NCBI GenBank assembly: GCA_947462865.1
Contig: CANHRW010000005.1
Location: 1-22,522 of the forward strand
Source: Bacteroidota bacterium
GTDB taxonomy: Bacteria; Bacteroidota; Bacteroidia; UKL13-3
Direction: 5' to 3'
Length of the DNA: 22,522 nucleotides
Shown here: positions 8,775 through 16,812 of the stretch, piece after piece
How the letters are laid out: each line of letters opens with the position of its first letter
Numbering within the stretch: the stretch's first letter is position 1
Translations under genes and position numbers: made by a program
The notes under the pieces: generated by a model
Databases searched by the model: none
What the model saw: the letters and a program-made list of their open reading frames with translations, nothing else
What the model was told of the DNA's origin: nothing

Positions 8775-10067
8775 TTAATAGTGGCATTTTCCACACTCTA
8801 AACCACCGTTTTGTGCTACTGTTACCATGCTTTTACCATCTAATTTTAATTTAGCATGTAATTTTTCATAGTAATCATTGTTGGCTACGTCTACTTTGGC
8901 TTCACGGTGACAATTGATACACCATCCCATTTGTAAACTTCTTTGTTGTGAAACCACAGGCATTTTTTCAATCGGTCCGTGACAAGCTTGACATTCAACT
9001 TTACCAATTTTTACGTGTTGTGCATGGTTAAAGTAAGCATGGTCAGGCAAGTTGTGAATGCGAACCCATTTAATTGGTGTTTTTTCTTTACTTGGGTCGT
9101 AAGCTCTTTTTTCAGCATCCCAACCTACTGCATTGTATATTTTTTGTATTTCAGGAGACACAGAACCATTGTATTTTTCTTTTGCTTGAACATGCATGTG
9201 ACAATTCATACAAGTACTTGGCGAGGGTATTGAAGCTTGTTTGCCTTTATCTGCTCCGTTGTGACAATACAAACAATTTATTTTGTAGGTTCCAGCATGC
9301 AATTCATGTGAGTATTTGATTGGTTGTTCTGGTGCATAGCCTTTTTGAACACCTATGTATTTATTACCATAATCAAAACCATACAATCCAAAGGTCAACA
9401 TAAATAGTAACGAAACAACTAAAGTTCCTACCACTGGATGTTTCACGAACAATTTATACCTAAAGCTTGCTTTATTTTGTTTCCAAGAAACAGTTGTTTC
9501 AACTGAGTTATCTTCTGTAGATGGGAATTTTTGAGCATGCAATTCATCAACAACTTTCTTTACTTTATTGATGATAAACAACAATACCAAAAGAATGAAT
9601 GTCATTACAACCAATGCGATGAAAGTGGTTTGATTGTAAAAACTACCATTGCTAGAAGAAGTTTCTGTTTTGCCGGTTTCACTACCAGATACGCTGGCAG
9701 TTGCAGTTGTTAGAGCAGGCTGTTCACTTTCTTTCTGAATGTAGTCAACAATAGACTTAATTTCAGCATCACTCAATTGCTCAAATGAGGTCATCACAGA
9801 CTCGTTGTTTTCTTTGTACAAAGCAACAGCTGTAGCATCACCAGATTTAATGAGTGCTTGAGAGTTTTTAATCCATTTTAATAACCACTCAGGATTTCTT
9901 CTTTTGTGAACATCCTTTAGCGCAGGACCAACAATTTTGTCGTTGATGGCGTGGCAAGCGGTACAATTGGCTTTAAAAATTTTTTCTCCTTCAGTGGCAT
10001 CTGCCAAAACTGAATTCAGTGAGAAAACAAAAATTACAACAAATGCGAGTAATCGATAAATCTTCAT
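8775..10067 (-). CDS. actA: Alternative complex III subunit ActA (multiheme cytochrome c with an extra N-terminal monoheme domain)
   Basis: ActA carries the heme chain that takes electrons from ActB. Six CXXCH motifs are visible: C35-H39 (CTACH) in an N-terminal cytochrome c domain with probable ligand Met92, then CLYCH (265-269), CMNCH (286-290), CQACH (359-363), CINCH (383-387) and CGKCH (425-429). A signal peptide covers about 1-22, and transmembrane helices lie at about 148-167 and 211-231. The layout is therefore monoheme domain, helix, linker, helix, pentaheme domain, with the protein ending one residue after the last heme histidine. Classical ActA is described as pentaheme; the added domain looks like a fusion that I believe is common in Bacteroidota. 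It is the first gene of the operon, 39 bp before actB, with a candidate promoter about 165 bp upstream. Confidence 0.94.
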   Translation of the reverse strand: MKIYRLLAFVVIFVFSLNSVLADATEGEKIFKANCTACHAINDKIVGPALKDVHKRRNPEWLLKWIKNSQALIKSGDATAVALYKENNESVMTSFEQLSDAEIKSIVDYIQKESEQPALTTATASVSGSETGKTETSSSNGSFYNQTTFIALVVMTFILLVLLFIINKVKKVVDELHAQKFPSTEDNSVETTVSWKQNKASFRYKLFVKHPVVGTLVVSLLFMLTFGLYGFDYGNKYIGVQKGYAPEQPIKYSHELHAGTYKINCLYCHNGADKGKQASIPSPSTCMNCHMHVQAKEKYNGSVSPEIQKIYNAVGWDAEKRAYDPSKEKTPIKWVRIHNLPDHAYFNHAQHVKIGKVECQACHGPIEKMPVVSQQRSLQMGWCINCHREAKVDVANNDYYEKLHAKLKLDGKSMVTVAQNGGLECGKCHY

Positions 10068-10361
10068 TTATATAATGATTTTCTGTTAGTTTGAGTTCTG
10101 TCATGGCTTTGTCAAATAACAACGAATTGACTTAGACAATAAGGAACACGGGTGCGAATATAATATGAATTCTTTTTGCTAAAAGCCTTGTGTAAAAAAA
10201 AAACTATTTAGAAAGTTTCTAAAATTCATATTCAAAGCTAAGTAACAGCAAGGAATTGATTTAAATATTTGTTTTATAGGAGATTAGTAAACTAGTAATA
10301 GTCGGAAGTATTTAAGTAAAAAAATGCTTGGGTATAGTATTTTGTACAAGAACAGCCGTAT
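10068..10361. other. Intergenic gap between the respiratory and polysaccharide regions
   Basis: This 294-bp AT-rich gap holds the candidate act promoter and its long leader. I see no ORF, tRNA or convincing riboswitch. A small CCGT/ACGG stem (10356-10368) overlaps the stop codon of the dehydratase gene. Further on in that gene's direction (10347-10350 with 10328-10331) is a CTTG/CAAG pairing followed by a run of seven T. This could be a weak terminator, but the stem is too short to call. Confidence 0.5.
10233..10240 (-). promoter_or_regulatory. Candidate promoter of the act operon
   Basis: On the minus strand this reads TAGCTTTG, an exact match to the Bacteroidota -7 consensus TAnnTTTG. A TTTA (10262-10265) lies 21 bp upstream in place of the usual TTTG -33 element. 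Transcription would start near 10226, leaving a leader of about 160 bases before the actA ATG. The 14 bases ATATTCAAAGCTAA (10228-10241, plus strand) recur exactly upstream of wza. Confidence 0.5.
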
Positions 10362-12290
10362 TTAACGGTCTAATTGTTCATAAATGGAGTTCTTGCTCTT
10401 AAATTCAGGTACAATTGTTTTCATTTTTGCAACAATTTCCATCATGTTTTGATGTTCATAGAGACCAATTAATTCGTTGATTTGTTTTGAAACGGTCTCA
10501 AAGTGATATTGTCTGACCTTTCCAATCATAATTTTATGGTGATGAGTTGGCAGTGTGTTTTCTCCATCATTGAGTAGTTCTTCGTAAATTTTTTCACCTG
10601 GTCTTAAACCAGTGTAGACTATTTGAATATCCTTACCTAGGGTTAAACCTGAAAGTTTTACCATTTTTTTTGCGAGGTCAATAATTTTTGTAGAATTACC
10701 CATATCAAAAATAAAGATTTCACCTCCTTGGCCTATATGACCAGCTTCTAATACCAACTGACTAGCCTCAGGAATTGTCATAAAGTAACGCGTAATTTCT
10801 GGATGAGTTACTGTAATTGGTCCACCTTCTTCAATTTGTTTTCTAAATCTAGGAATGACAGAGCCACTAGAACCCAAAACATTGCCAAATCGTGTTGTTA
10901 TAAATTGTGTATTTTTACCTTTATCTTTTATCTCATTAAACAAAGATTGAACATAGATTTCAGCAATTCTTTTGCTTGCACCCATCACATTGGTGGGATT
11001 AACAGCTTTGTCTGTACTTACCATTACAAATTTACTGACACCAAATTCTACCGCAGTATCAGCAAGGGTTTTGGTTCCTTTTACATTAACCCATACAGCC
11101 TCACTTGGATTTTCTTCCATCAGTGGAACATGTTTGTATGCAGCAGCATGGTAGATGATTTCAGGTTGGTAAAGTTCAAAAATATTTTTCAGTCTTGAAT
11201 AATTGGTAATATCTGCCAAAACAATTTCTATTGAAAGATTTTGTTCGCCCTTAATTACTTCATTCAAATGAACTTCTAGGTCGTACAACCTTACTTCAGA
11301 TTTATCTAAACAAATGATTTTTTTAGGTCTAAATTTTAAAATTTGAACCACCAATTCTGAACCTATAGAACCAGCAGCACCAGTTACTATGACGACTTTG
11401 TTGTTGAGCTGTTTGTTGATTTGGGTGATATCTAATTCTATGATTTCTCGTTCAATTAAGTCTTCAATTTTAATGGCTTTAATTTGATTAAAACTCAACT
11501 CTCCATTGATCCATTTCTCTATGGGAGGAATGGTTTTTACATTTAAATTTAGGGCTAAACATTTTTCAACTAATTCTTGTTTTTTAGATTTAGTGATAGA
11601 CGGAATTGCAATGATGAGGTTTTCAATATTGTATTTTTTGATTGTATCCTCAAACATAGAATTTCCATCAAAAATTTTAACGCCATCAAGCATTTTACGG
11701 TATTTGTTGGAACTGTCATCAAAAAACACAACTACTTTCCCCGCACCTCTGCTTTCCATTTCTAACTTTCTTTTAGTTGTCAATCCCGATTCTCCGGCAC
11801 CATATATAGCATAATTTATGGTTTGGGGGTTGTTATTTGCTATGATTCTTATGAAGAGCAGCTTTATAAAAACTCTGAAAGCAGATAAAAAGAAAATAGA
11901 AAGACAGAAGTCAATTAAAATGATGGATTTTGGGAAAAAATTAACAGATGAACCCAATGTAATGTTTAGTATAAAATCAGCTAACAACATCAATAAACTA
12001 GCTGTAGACATTGCATAAAAAATTCTTAATCCATCTTGGACACTTGTATGTCTAATAATGAAAGTATGTAGCCTAAAATAGCCAATTGTAAAGCCTTTGA
12101 TAAGTATGTATAATGGCAATATTCTTAAGGCCAATACAATTTGTGTTGAAACATCAGCTGGAGGATAAAAACTAAATCTGGTAAATAAAGATAAAATATA
12201 TCCAATGATACATAGTGAGATGTCAAATAAGAAAATGATCCATCTGGGGATTTTACTCGATTTTGTAAATATGAACTTTAAGAATTCCAT
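10362..12290 (-). CDS. Membrane-bound nucleotide-sugar 4,6-dehydratase, WbpM/CapD/PglF type
   Basis: Enzymes of this family convert UDP-GlcNAc to UDP-4-keto-6-deoxy-GlcNAc, the entry to QuiNAc, FucNAc and bacillosamine. The 642-residue protein has four N-terminal transmembrane helices (about 16-145) and a first Rossmann-like domain with GAGESG (164-169). A second, catalytic SDR domain has VTGAAGSIGSE (NAD-binding glycines 304, 307, 310). The catalytic region STDKAVNPTNVMGASK gives Thr426, Asp427, Lys428, Met436 and Lys440. Methionine replacing the usual SDR tyrosine is the hallmark of these large membrane dehydratases. Length and architecture are those of WbpM. The gene stands alone on the minus strand, divergent from the sugar operon that holds its probable partners, the WbpV- and WbpL-like genes. 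It has the best promoter in the window. Confidence 0.92.
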   Translation of the reverse strand: MEFLKFIFTKSSKIPRWIIFLFDISLCIIGYILSLFTRFSFYPPADVSTQIVLALRILPLYILIKGFTIGYFRLHTFIIRHTSVQDGLRIFYAMSTASLLMLLADFILNITLGSSVNFFPKSIILIDFCLSIFFLSAFRVFIKLLFIRIIANNNPQTINYAIYGAGESGLTTKRKLEMESRGAGKVVVFFDDSSNKYRKMLDGVKIFDGNSMFEDTIKKYNIENLIIAIPSITKSKKQELVEKCLALNLNVKTIPPIEKWINGELSFNQIKAIKIEDLIEREIIELDITQINKQLNNKVVIVTGAAGSIGSELVVQILKFRPKKIICLDKSEVRLYDLEVHLNEVIKGEQNLSIEIVLADITNYSRLKNIFELYQPEIIYHAAAYKHVPLMEENPSEAVWVNVKGTKTLADTAVEFGVSKFVMVSTDKAVNPTNVMGASKRIAEIYVQSLFNEIKDKGKNTQFITTRFGNVLGSSGSVIPRFRKQIEEGGPITVTHPEITRYFMTIPEASQLVLEAGHIGQGGEIFIFDMGNSTKIIDLAKKMVKLSGLTLGKDIQIVYTGLRPGEKIYEELLNDGENTLPTHHHKIMIGKVRQYHFETVSKQINELIGLYEHQNMMEIVAKMKTIVPEFKSKNSIYEQLDR

Positions 12291-12340
12291 TGAATGTTTG
12301 AAGAGAGCAAACTACTATTTATTAATCGAAATTTAAAATT

Positions 12341-12373
12341 CAAATATAATTAAGATATACAATTATTGTCAAA
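12341..12373 (-). promoter_or_regulatory. Promoter of the WbpM-like dehydratase gene
   Basis: On the minus strand TTTG (12370-12373) is followed after 21 bp by TATATTTG (12341-12348). Both elements match the Bacteroidota -33/-7 consensus at normal spacing. The start point would be near 12334, about 44 bases before the ATG at 12290. Confidence 0.65.
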
Positions 12374-12592
12374 ATTAAAGTAATTGATTGAATTAATTTG
12401 TCAGTTTAAACTTTGGCCTGATCAATAAAATTTAAACTAATTTATACTGCTTTCGAACTTTATTATTCAATTTAAATGTAAGAAATATTTTAAAATTAAG
12501 TTCTCTAAAATACATGTTTTCAGATTATTAAATCATTCTAAGACTTACTTAAAAACAATAAAAAAAAAGTATAACTTTTTATTAGCTTTGAA

Positions 12593-12607
12593 AGCTAGTA
12601 TTTAGGC
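12593..12607 (+). promoter_or_regulatory. Candidate promoter and overlapping palindrome upstream of the tviB-like operon
   Basis: TAGCTTTG (12593-12600) is an exact -7 consensus, about 50 bp before the ATG at 12651. It forms the left half of a perfect palindrome, TAGCTTT-G-AAAGCTA, which covers the expected start point. No TTTG is seen at -33. The palindrome could be an operator or the base of a hairpin at the 5' end of the transcript; which one cannot be read from the sequence. Confidence 0.5.
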
Positions 12608-12650
12608 TATTTTAAAATGCAATTATAACTCTTGAATTATTTTTAAGTAT

Positions 12651-13916
12651 ATGGTAAAAAATGAAAAAACAATTGCAATAATTGGATTAGGATATGTTGG
12701 ACTGCCACTTGCTGTTGAGTTTGGGAAAATTACTCAAACCATTGGTTTTGATATTTATGAAAACCGAATCAATGAACTAAAAACAGGTTTTGATAGAACA
12801 CTAGAAACAGATAAAGCTGAATTAGAAGCTGCTTCTAATTTGTCATTAACACATACGGTTGTTGAGTTAAAATCAGCTCAAATTTTTATTGTGACGGTAC
12901 CTACACCAATTGATAAAAATAATAAACCTGACTTGTTCCCTTTGTTGTCTGCAAGCAAAACAGTGGCTTCAGTGTTAAAAAAAGGGGACATTGTGATTTA
13001 TGAATCAACTGTTTTTCCTGGTTGTACAGAAGAAGAATGTGTGCCAGTATTGGAAAAAGGAAGTGGTTTAAAATACAACATAGATTTTTATTGCGGCTAT
13101 TCTCCAGAAAGAATTGTACCTGGAGACAAGGAGAGAACACTCACCAAAATTAAAAAAATCACATCAGGTTCCACACCTGAAATTGCTATAGAAGTGAATG
13201 ACTTGTATAGTCAAATCATTCATGCAGGTACCTACTTAGCACCAAGCATTAAAGTAGCAGAAGCCGCTAAAGTAATAGAGAACTGTCAACGAGATTTAAA
13301 CATTTCGTTTGTAAATGAATTAGCGCTCATTTTTGACAGAATGCAGATAGATACAACAGAGGTACTTGAAGCTGCTGGTACGAAATTTAATTTCTTGCCT
13401 TTTAAACCAGGCTTAGTAGGAGGGCATTGCATTTCTGTAGATCCATACTATTTGACAACCAAAGCCGAATCTTTAGGTTATTACCCTGAAGTGATTCATT
13501 CTGGTAGAAGAATCAATGACAATATGGGTGAATTTATTGCCAATAAAGTTGTCAAGTTAATGATTCACAAAAATTTAACCATCAAGGGCTCAAAGGTATT
13601 GGTAATGGGTATCACATTTAAAGAAAACTGTCCAGATCTTAGAAATTCAAAAGTAATTGATGTGATAAACGAATTAAGAGAATTTGAATTGGAGGTAGAT
13701 GTTTTTGATCCACAAGCAGACCACGATGAAGTAATGCATGAATATGGATTAACATTAAAACCACAGACTGCATTAATGAAATATGATGCAGTAATTCATG
13801 CTGTTTCACACAAAGAGTTTAATTTGTTTGACTTTAAATCAATAATGAATCCCAATGCAGTATTGTATGATGTTAAATCAGTATTGCCTAAAAGCATGGT
13901 TGATGGTAGGTTATAA
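12651..13916 (+). CDS. tviB: UDP-N-acetylhexosamine 6-dehydrogenase, TviB/WbpO type
   Basis: This enzyme makes a UDP-HexNAc uronic acid (UDP-GlcNAcA or UDP-GalNAcA) by two NAD-dependent oxidations at C6. The N-terminal NAD domain has GLGYVG (12-17). The middle has the family substrate-binding stretch AAKVIENCQRDLN with Lys207 and Asn211. The thioester cysteine is Cys260 in GLVGGHCISVDPYYL. The segment GFDIYENRINELKTGFDRTLE (residues 32-52) and the AAGTKFNFLPFKPG run are typical of the TviB/VipA/WbpO branch rather than UDP-glucose dehydrogenase. The 421-residue length fits. It leads a five-gene operon and is 12 bp before gmd. Paired with the WbpB-like gene at 21329, it could supply UDP-GlcNAcA for 3-amino modification. 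Whether it acts on GlcNAc or GalNAc cannot be told. Confidence 0.88.
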   Translation: MVKNEKTIAIIGLGYVGLPLAVEFGKITQTIGFDIYENRINELKTGFDRTLETDKAELEAASNLSLTHTVVELKSAQIFIVTVPTPIDKNNKPDLFPLLSASKTVASVLKKGDIVIYESTVFPGCTEEECVPVLEKGSGLKYNIDFYCGYSPERIVPGDKERTLTKIKKITSGSTPEIAIEVNDLYSQIIHAGTYLAPSIKVAEAAKVIENCQRDLNISFVNELALIFDRMQIDTTEVLEAAGTKFNFLPFKPGLVGGHCISVDPYYLTTKAESLGYYPEVIHSGRRINDNMGEFIANKVVKLMIHKNLTIKGSKVLVMGITFKENCPDLRNSKVIDVINELREFELEVDVFDPQADHDEVMHEYGLTLKPQTALMKYDAVIHAVSHKEFNLFDFKSIMNPNAVLYDVKSVLPKSMVDGRL

Positions 13917-13928
13917 AATGAGTAGAAA

Positions 13929-15068
13929 ATGTCAAAAATTGCATTAATAACCGGAGTTACCGGACAAGATGGGTCATATTTAGCAGAACTTTTACTGTCA
14001 AAAGGATACGAAGTTCATGGCATTAAAAGAAGAAGTTCGCTGTTTAATACAGATAGAATTGATCATTTATACCAAGACCCACATGAAAAAAATATTCACT
14101 TCAAATTACACTTTGGTGATTTAACAGACTCAACCAATTTAATTAGAATTATACAAGAAGTACAACCAGATGAAATATACAATCTGGCTGCCATGAGTCA
14201 TGTTCATGTGAGTTTTGAAACACCAGAATATACAGCCAATGCAGACGGAATTGGAACATTGAGGATTTTGGAGGCAGTTAGATTATTAGGTCTTAGTAAA
14301 AAAACAAAAATTTATCAGGCTTCAACATCTGAATTGTATGGATTGGTTCAAGCAGTACCTCAATCTGAATCAACTCCATTTTATCCAAGATCTCCTTATG
14401 CAGTAGCTAAATTATATGCCTATTGGATTACAGTAAATTATAGAGAAGCCTATCAAATGTATGCCTGTAATGGTATATTGTTTAATCATGAAAGTCCGGT
14501 AAGAGGTGAAACATTTGTAACCAGAAAAATTACAAGAGCGGCTGCCAAAATAGTATTAGGCATGCAACAACAATTATTTTTGGGCAATCTCAATGCTCAA
14601 AGAGATTGGGGGCACGCAAAAGATTATGTTGAAGCCATGTATTTAATGCTACAGCAAGAAGAACCTGCCGACTTTGTTATTGCTACCGGCATTACCACTA
14701 CCATCAGAGATTTTGTAAAAATGGTATTTTCAGAAATCGGTATCAATTTGGAGTTCAATGGTTCATTAACTGCTGAAGTTGGAACGGTTTCAAGCATAGA
14801 CAATGACAAGCTCATCAAATTAGGAATTCATGATTGTCCGCTAAAAATAGGGGATGAACTCATTGCTGTTGACCCACGTTATTTTAGGCCAACAGAAGTA
14901 GATTTATTGGTTGGAGATGCATCAAAAGCACAAAAGCAATTAAATTGGAACCCCAAATACAATTTAAAATCTTTGGTAGAAGACATGGTCATATCAGACG
15001 TCAAATTAATGCAAAAAGAAAAGTTCTTATTTGATGCTGGACATACTATTTTCAATCAAAACGAATAA
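13929..15068 (+). CDS. gmd: GDP-mannose 4,6-dehydratase
   Basis: Gmd turns GDP-D-mannose into GDP-4-keto-6-deoxy-D-mannose, the precursor of GDP-fucose, GDP-rhamnose, perosamine and colitose. It is a short-chain dehydrogenase of the extended type. Visible features are GVTGQDGSY with glycines 9, 12 and 15; the GIKRRSS NADP-binding stretch; and catalytic Thr133, Glu135, Tyr157 and Lys161 in STSELYG and YAVAK. The Gmd signature FNHESPVRGETFVTRKI and a GNLNAQRDWGHAKDYVE segment are also present. The length, 379 residues, is usual. It follows the tviB-like gene by 12 bp. No enzyme that acts on the 4-keto product (Fcl/WcaG, Rmd, Per) is found in the window; the nearby epimerase-like gene at 15847 resembles the WbpV group instead. 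Confidence 0.95.
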   Translation: MSKIALITGVTGQDGSYLAELLLSKGYEVHGIKRRSSLFNTDRIDHLYQDPHEKNIHFKLHFGDLTDSTNLIRIIQEVQPDEIYNLAAMSHVHVSFETPEYTANADGIGTLRILEAVRLLGLSKKTKIYQASTSELYGLVQAVPQSESTPFYPRSPYAVAKLYAYWITVNYREAYQMYACNGILFNHESPVRGETFVTRKITRAAAKIVLGMQQQLFLGNLNAQRDWGHAKDYVEAMYLMLQQEEPADFVIATGITTTIRDFVKMVFSEIGINLEFNGSLTAEVGTVSSIDNDKLIKLGIHDCPLKIGDELIAVDPRYFRPTEVDLLVGDASKAQKQLNWNPKYNLKSLVEDMVISDVKLMQKEKFLFDAGHTIFNQNE

Positions 15069-15091
15069 TTTAAACTTTTTTATTTGTATCC

Positions 15092-15841
15092 TTGAAAATC
15101 TCAATCATTACAGTTTGTAAAAATGCAGATGCATTTATTGAGAAAACGATTTTATCTGTTTTAAATCAAACCTATAACAACATAGAATATATAGTTATAG
15201 ACGGAAATTCATCAGATCAAACACAGTACATTTTAAGCAAGTACCAAACACAAATTTCCCATTTTAAAAGTGAAGATGACCATTCAATGTATGAGGCATT
15301 GAACAAAGGTTTGAAAGCTGCTTCAGGAGAGATAGTCGGCTTTCTTCATGCTGGTGATAGTTTTGAAAATAATGAGGTTGTCTCAACTATTGCTGCTTAC
15401 TTTACTTCTGATCATTTACTTGATGCAATTTACACAGATGTATGTTTTGTGAAAAACAAATTTGAGTTAACCAGGTACATCAAACCTTGCAACTGGTCAC
15501 CAAATGACTTTAAAAAGGGGATGATGCCACCCCATCCTGGATTTTATTGTAAAAAAAAGTATTACGAAAAAGTTGGTTTTTTTAAAGAAGATTATGACAT
15601 CGCTGCTGATTTTGAGATCCTAATCAGGCTTTTTAATTTAAAGATACATGTGAACTATATGCCATTGTTAACGGTTAACATGCAAACTGGTGGTAAAAGT
15701 AACAATGGTGTTTTTAGCTATTACACCAAAACAGTTGAGATTTTAAGGGCATTGCAAACTCATCAAATAAAAACTGCTAAATTGTGTATTTTATTAAGGT
15801 TTATAGCTAAATTAAATCAATTCAAATTAACTAAAATCTAA
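15092..15841 (+). CDS. Family 2 glycosyltransferase (TTG start)
   Basis: A cytosolic or membrane-associated GT-A fold transferase that probably adds one sugar to the lipid-linked repeat unit. The N-terminus, MKISIITVCKNADAFIEKTI, is classic for GT2. VIDGNSSD with Asp37 marks nucleotide binding. EDDHSMYEALNKG and LHAGDS (Asp89, the DxD-equivalent) follow, then a late IAADFEILIRL segment that should hold the catalytic acid. There are no transmembrane helices in the 249 residues. The start must be the TTG at 15092: no ATG lies between the in-frame stop at 15071 and the first beta-strand. It lies 23 bp after gmd and 5 bp before the next gene. Donor and acceptor sugars cannot be assigned from the sequence. 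Confidence 0.85.
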   Translation: MKISIITVCKNADAFIEKTILSVLNQTYNNIEYIVIDGNSSDQTQYILSKYQTQISHFKSEDDHSMYEALNKGLKAASGEIVGFLHAGDSFENNEVVSTIAAYFTSDHLLDAIYTDVCFVKNKFELTRYIKPCNWSPNDFKKGMMPPHPGFYCKKKYYEKVGFFKEDYDIAADFEILIRLFNLKIHVNYMPLLTVNMQTGGKSNNGVFSYYTKTVEILRALQTHQIKTAKLCILLRFIAKLNQFKLTKI

Positions 15842-15846
15842 CAAAA

Positions 15847-16812
15847 ATGCTTAATACATCAATATTGATATCAGGAACAACTGGTTTTGTTGGAAAGCAC
15901 CTAAAGGCTTATTTTCAGGCTAAATTCCCCAATATTCAAATTCTAGAGTTAAATAGAAGTAAAAAAGAAAGCAATCAGACGCTCATTTGGGATGAAATAA
16001 AATTAGGTAATTTACCTGAGGTGTCGAGTTATGTCCATTTAGCAGGTATGGCTCATGATACAAAAAATACCACCAATGAAGAGGCATATTTTGAAATAAA
16101 TACAAATTTAACAACTCTTTTATTTGAGCGTTTTTTGGCTTCAAATGCGAAACAATTTATTTATATCAGTTCGGTAAAAGCAGCTGCCGACCACTTAGAA
16201 TCAGTATTAACTGAAGCGTGCATCCCAAATCCACAAACAGCTTACGGTAGGTCTAAATTGGCTGCTGAACACTCAATTGAAAGGTTGTATGCCGACTATT
16301 TAAGCGCACATCCAACCACTGAAAAAAAATATTATATACTTAGACCCTGCATGATTCATGGTCCGGGTAACAAAGGCAATTTAAATTTATTGGTTAACTT
16401 TACGAATAAAGGAATACCATATCCTTTGGCTGCATTTAAGAACAAACGCTCATATTTGAGTGTTTTTAACATGGTTTTTTTAATTGCTAAAATATTAGAG
16501 CGTAATATTCCCTCTGGTATTTATCAGTTAGCAGATAACGAATCTATTAGCACCAATGATTTAATAGATCTCATTTCAGAAACCAATCACAAGAAAATAT
16601 ACAAATTAAATATCCCTCAAAAAGGAGTTCGTTTCTTATTTCATTTATTCGACTACATGCATTTTCCAATTGGAACAGAACAACTCGATAAATTGGTAGA
16701 AAGCTATCAAGTGAGTAACCATAAAATACTTCAAGCACTGGGTGTTCAATTGCCAATTGCAACTAGAGAGGGCTTAAAAACAACCATCAATTCATTTAAA
16801 AAAATACCATGA
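15847..16812 (+). CDS. Extended SDR nucleotide-sugar 4-ketoreductase/epimerase, WbpV-like
   Basis: An NAD(P)-dependent sugar-nucleotide enzyme. ISGTTGFVG gives the dinucleotide-binding glycines 10, 13 and 16. SSVKAAAD holds the active-site serine near 108-109, and YGRSK gives Tyr133 and Lys137. The 321-residue length fits the family. Its stop overlaps the start of the WbpL-like transferase (ATGA, 16809-16812). In Pseudomonas O-antigen loci the same pair, wbpV-wbpL, sits next to wbpM. There WbpV reduces the 4-keto product of WbpM to a UDP-6-deoxy-HexNAc that WbpL loads on the lipid carrier. I infer the same here, giving UDP-QuiNAc or UDP-FucNAc. A GDP-4-keto-6-deoxymannose reductase is a less likely alternative. 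The SVKAAAD stretch is more like WbpV/Gne-type proteins than Fcl. Confidence 0.78.
   Translation: MLNTSILISGTTGFVGKHLKAYFQAKFPNIQILELNRSKKESNQTLIWDEIKLGNLPEVSSYVHLAGMAHDTKNTTNEEAYFEINTNLTTLLFERFLASNAKQFIYISSVKAAADHLESVLTEACIPNPQTAYGRSKLAAEHSIERLYADYLSAHPTTEKKYYILRPCMIHGPGNKGNLNLLVNFTNKGIPYPLAAFKNKRSYLSVFNMVFLIAKILERNIPSGIYQLADNESISTNDLIDLISETNHKKIYKLNIPQKGVRFLFHLFDYMHFPIGTEQLDKLVESYQVSNHKILQALGVQLPIATREGLKTTINSFKKIP

Larger units (their letters stand above)
12291..12650. other. Divergent regulatory gap between the WbpM-like gene and the sugar operon
   Basis: This 360-bp, very AT-rich stretch contains no plausible ORF or RNA gene. It holds one promoter for each flanking gene: TATATTTG on the minus strand (12341-12348) and TAGCTTTG on the plus strand (12593-12600). 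The roughly 240 bp between them has no structure I can support beyond A/T runs, including an uninterrupted A-run just before 12570. Confidence 0.6.

Noticed and set aside
10326..10350. Terminator after the WbpM-like gene
   Set aside because: A T-run is present, but the pairing before it is only four bases (CTTG/CAAG) with a mismatch-rich interior, too weak to call.
10803..11198. 131-residue plus-strand ORF opposite the WbpM-like gene
   Set aside because: It is a shadow of the strongly conserved catalytic domain on the minus strand, with cysteine- and phenylalanine-rich nonsense-like composition.
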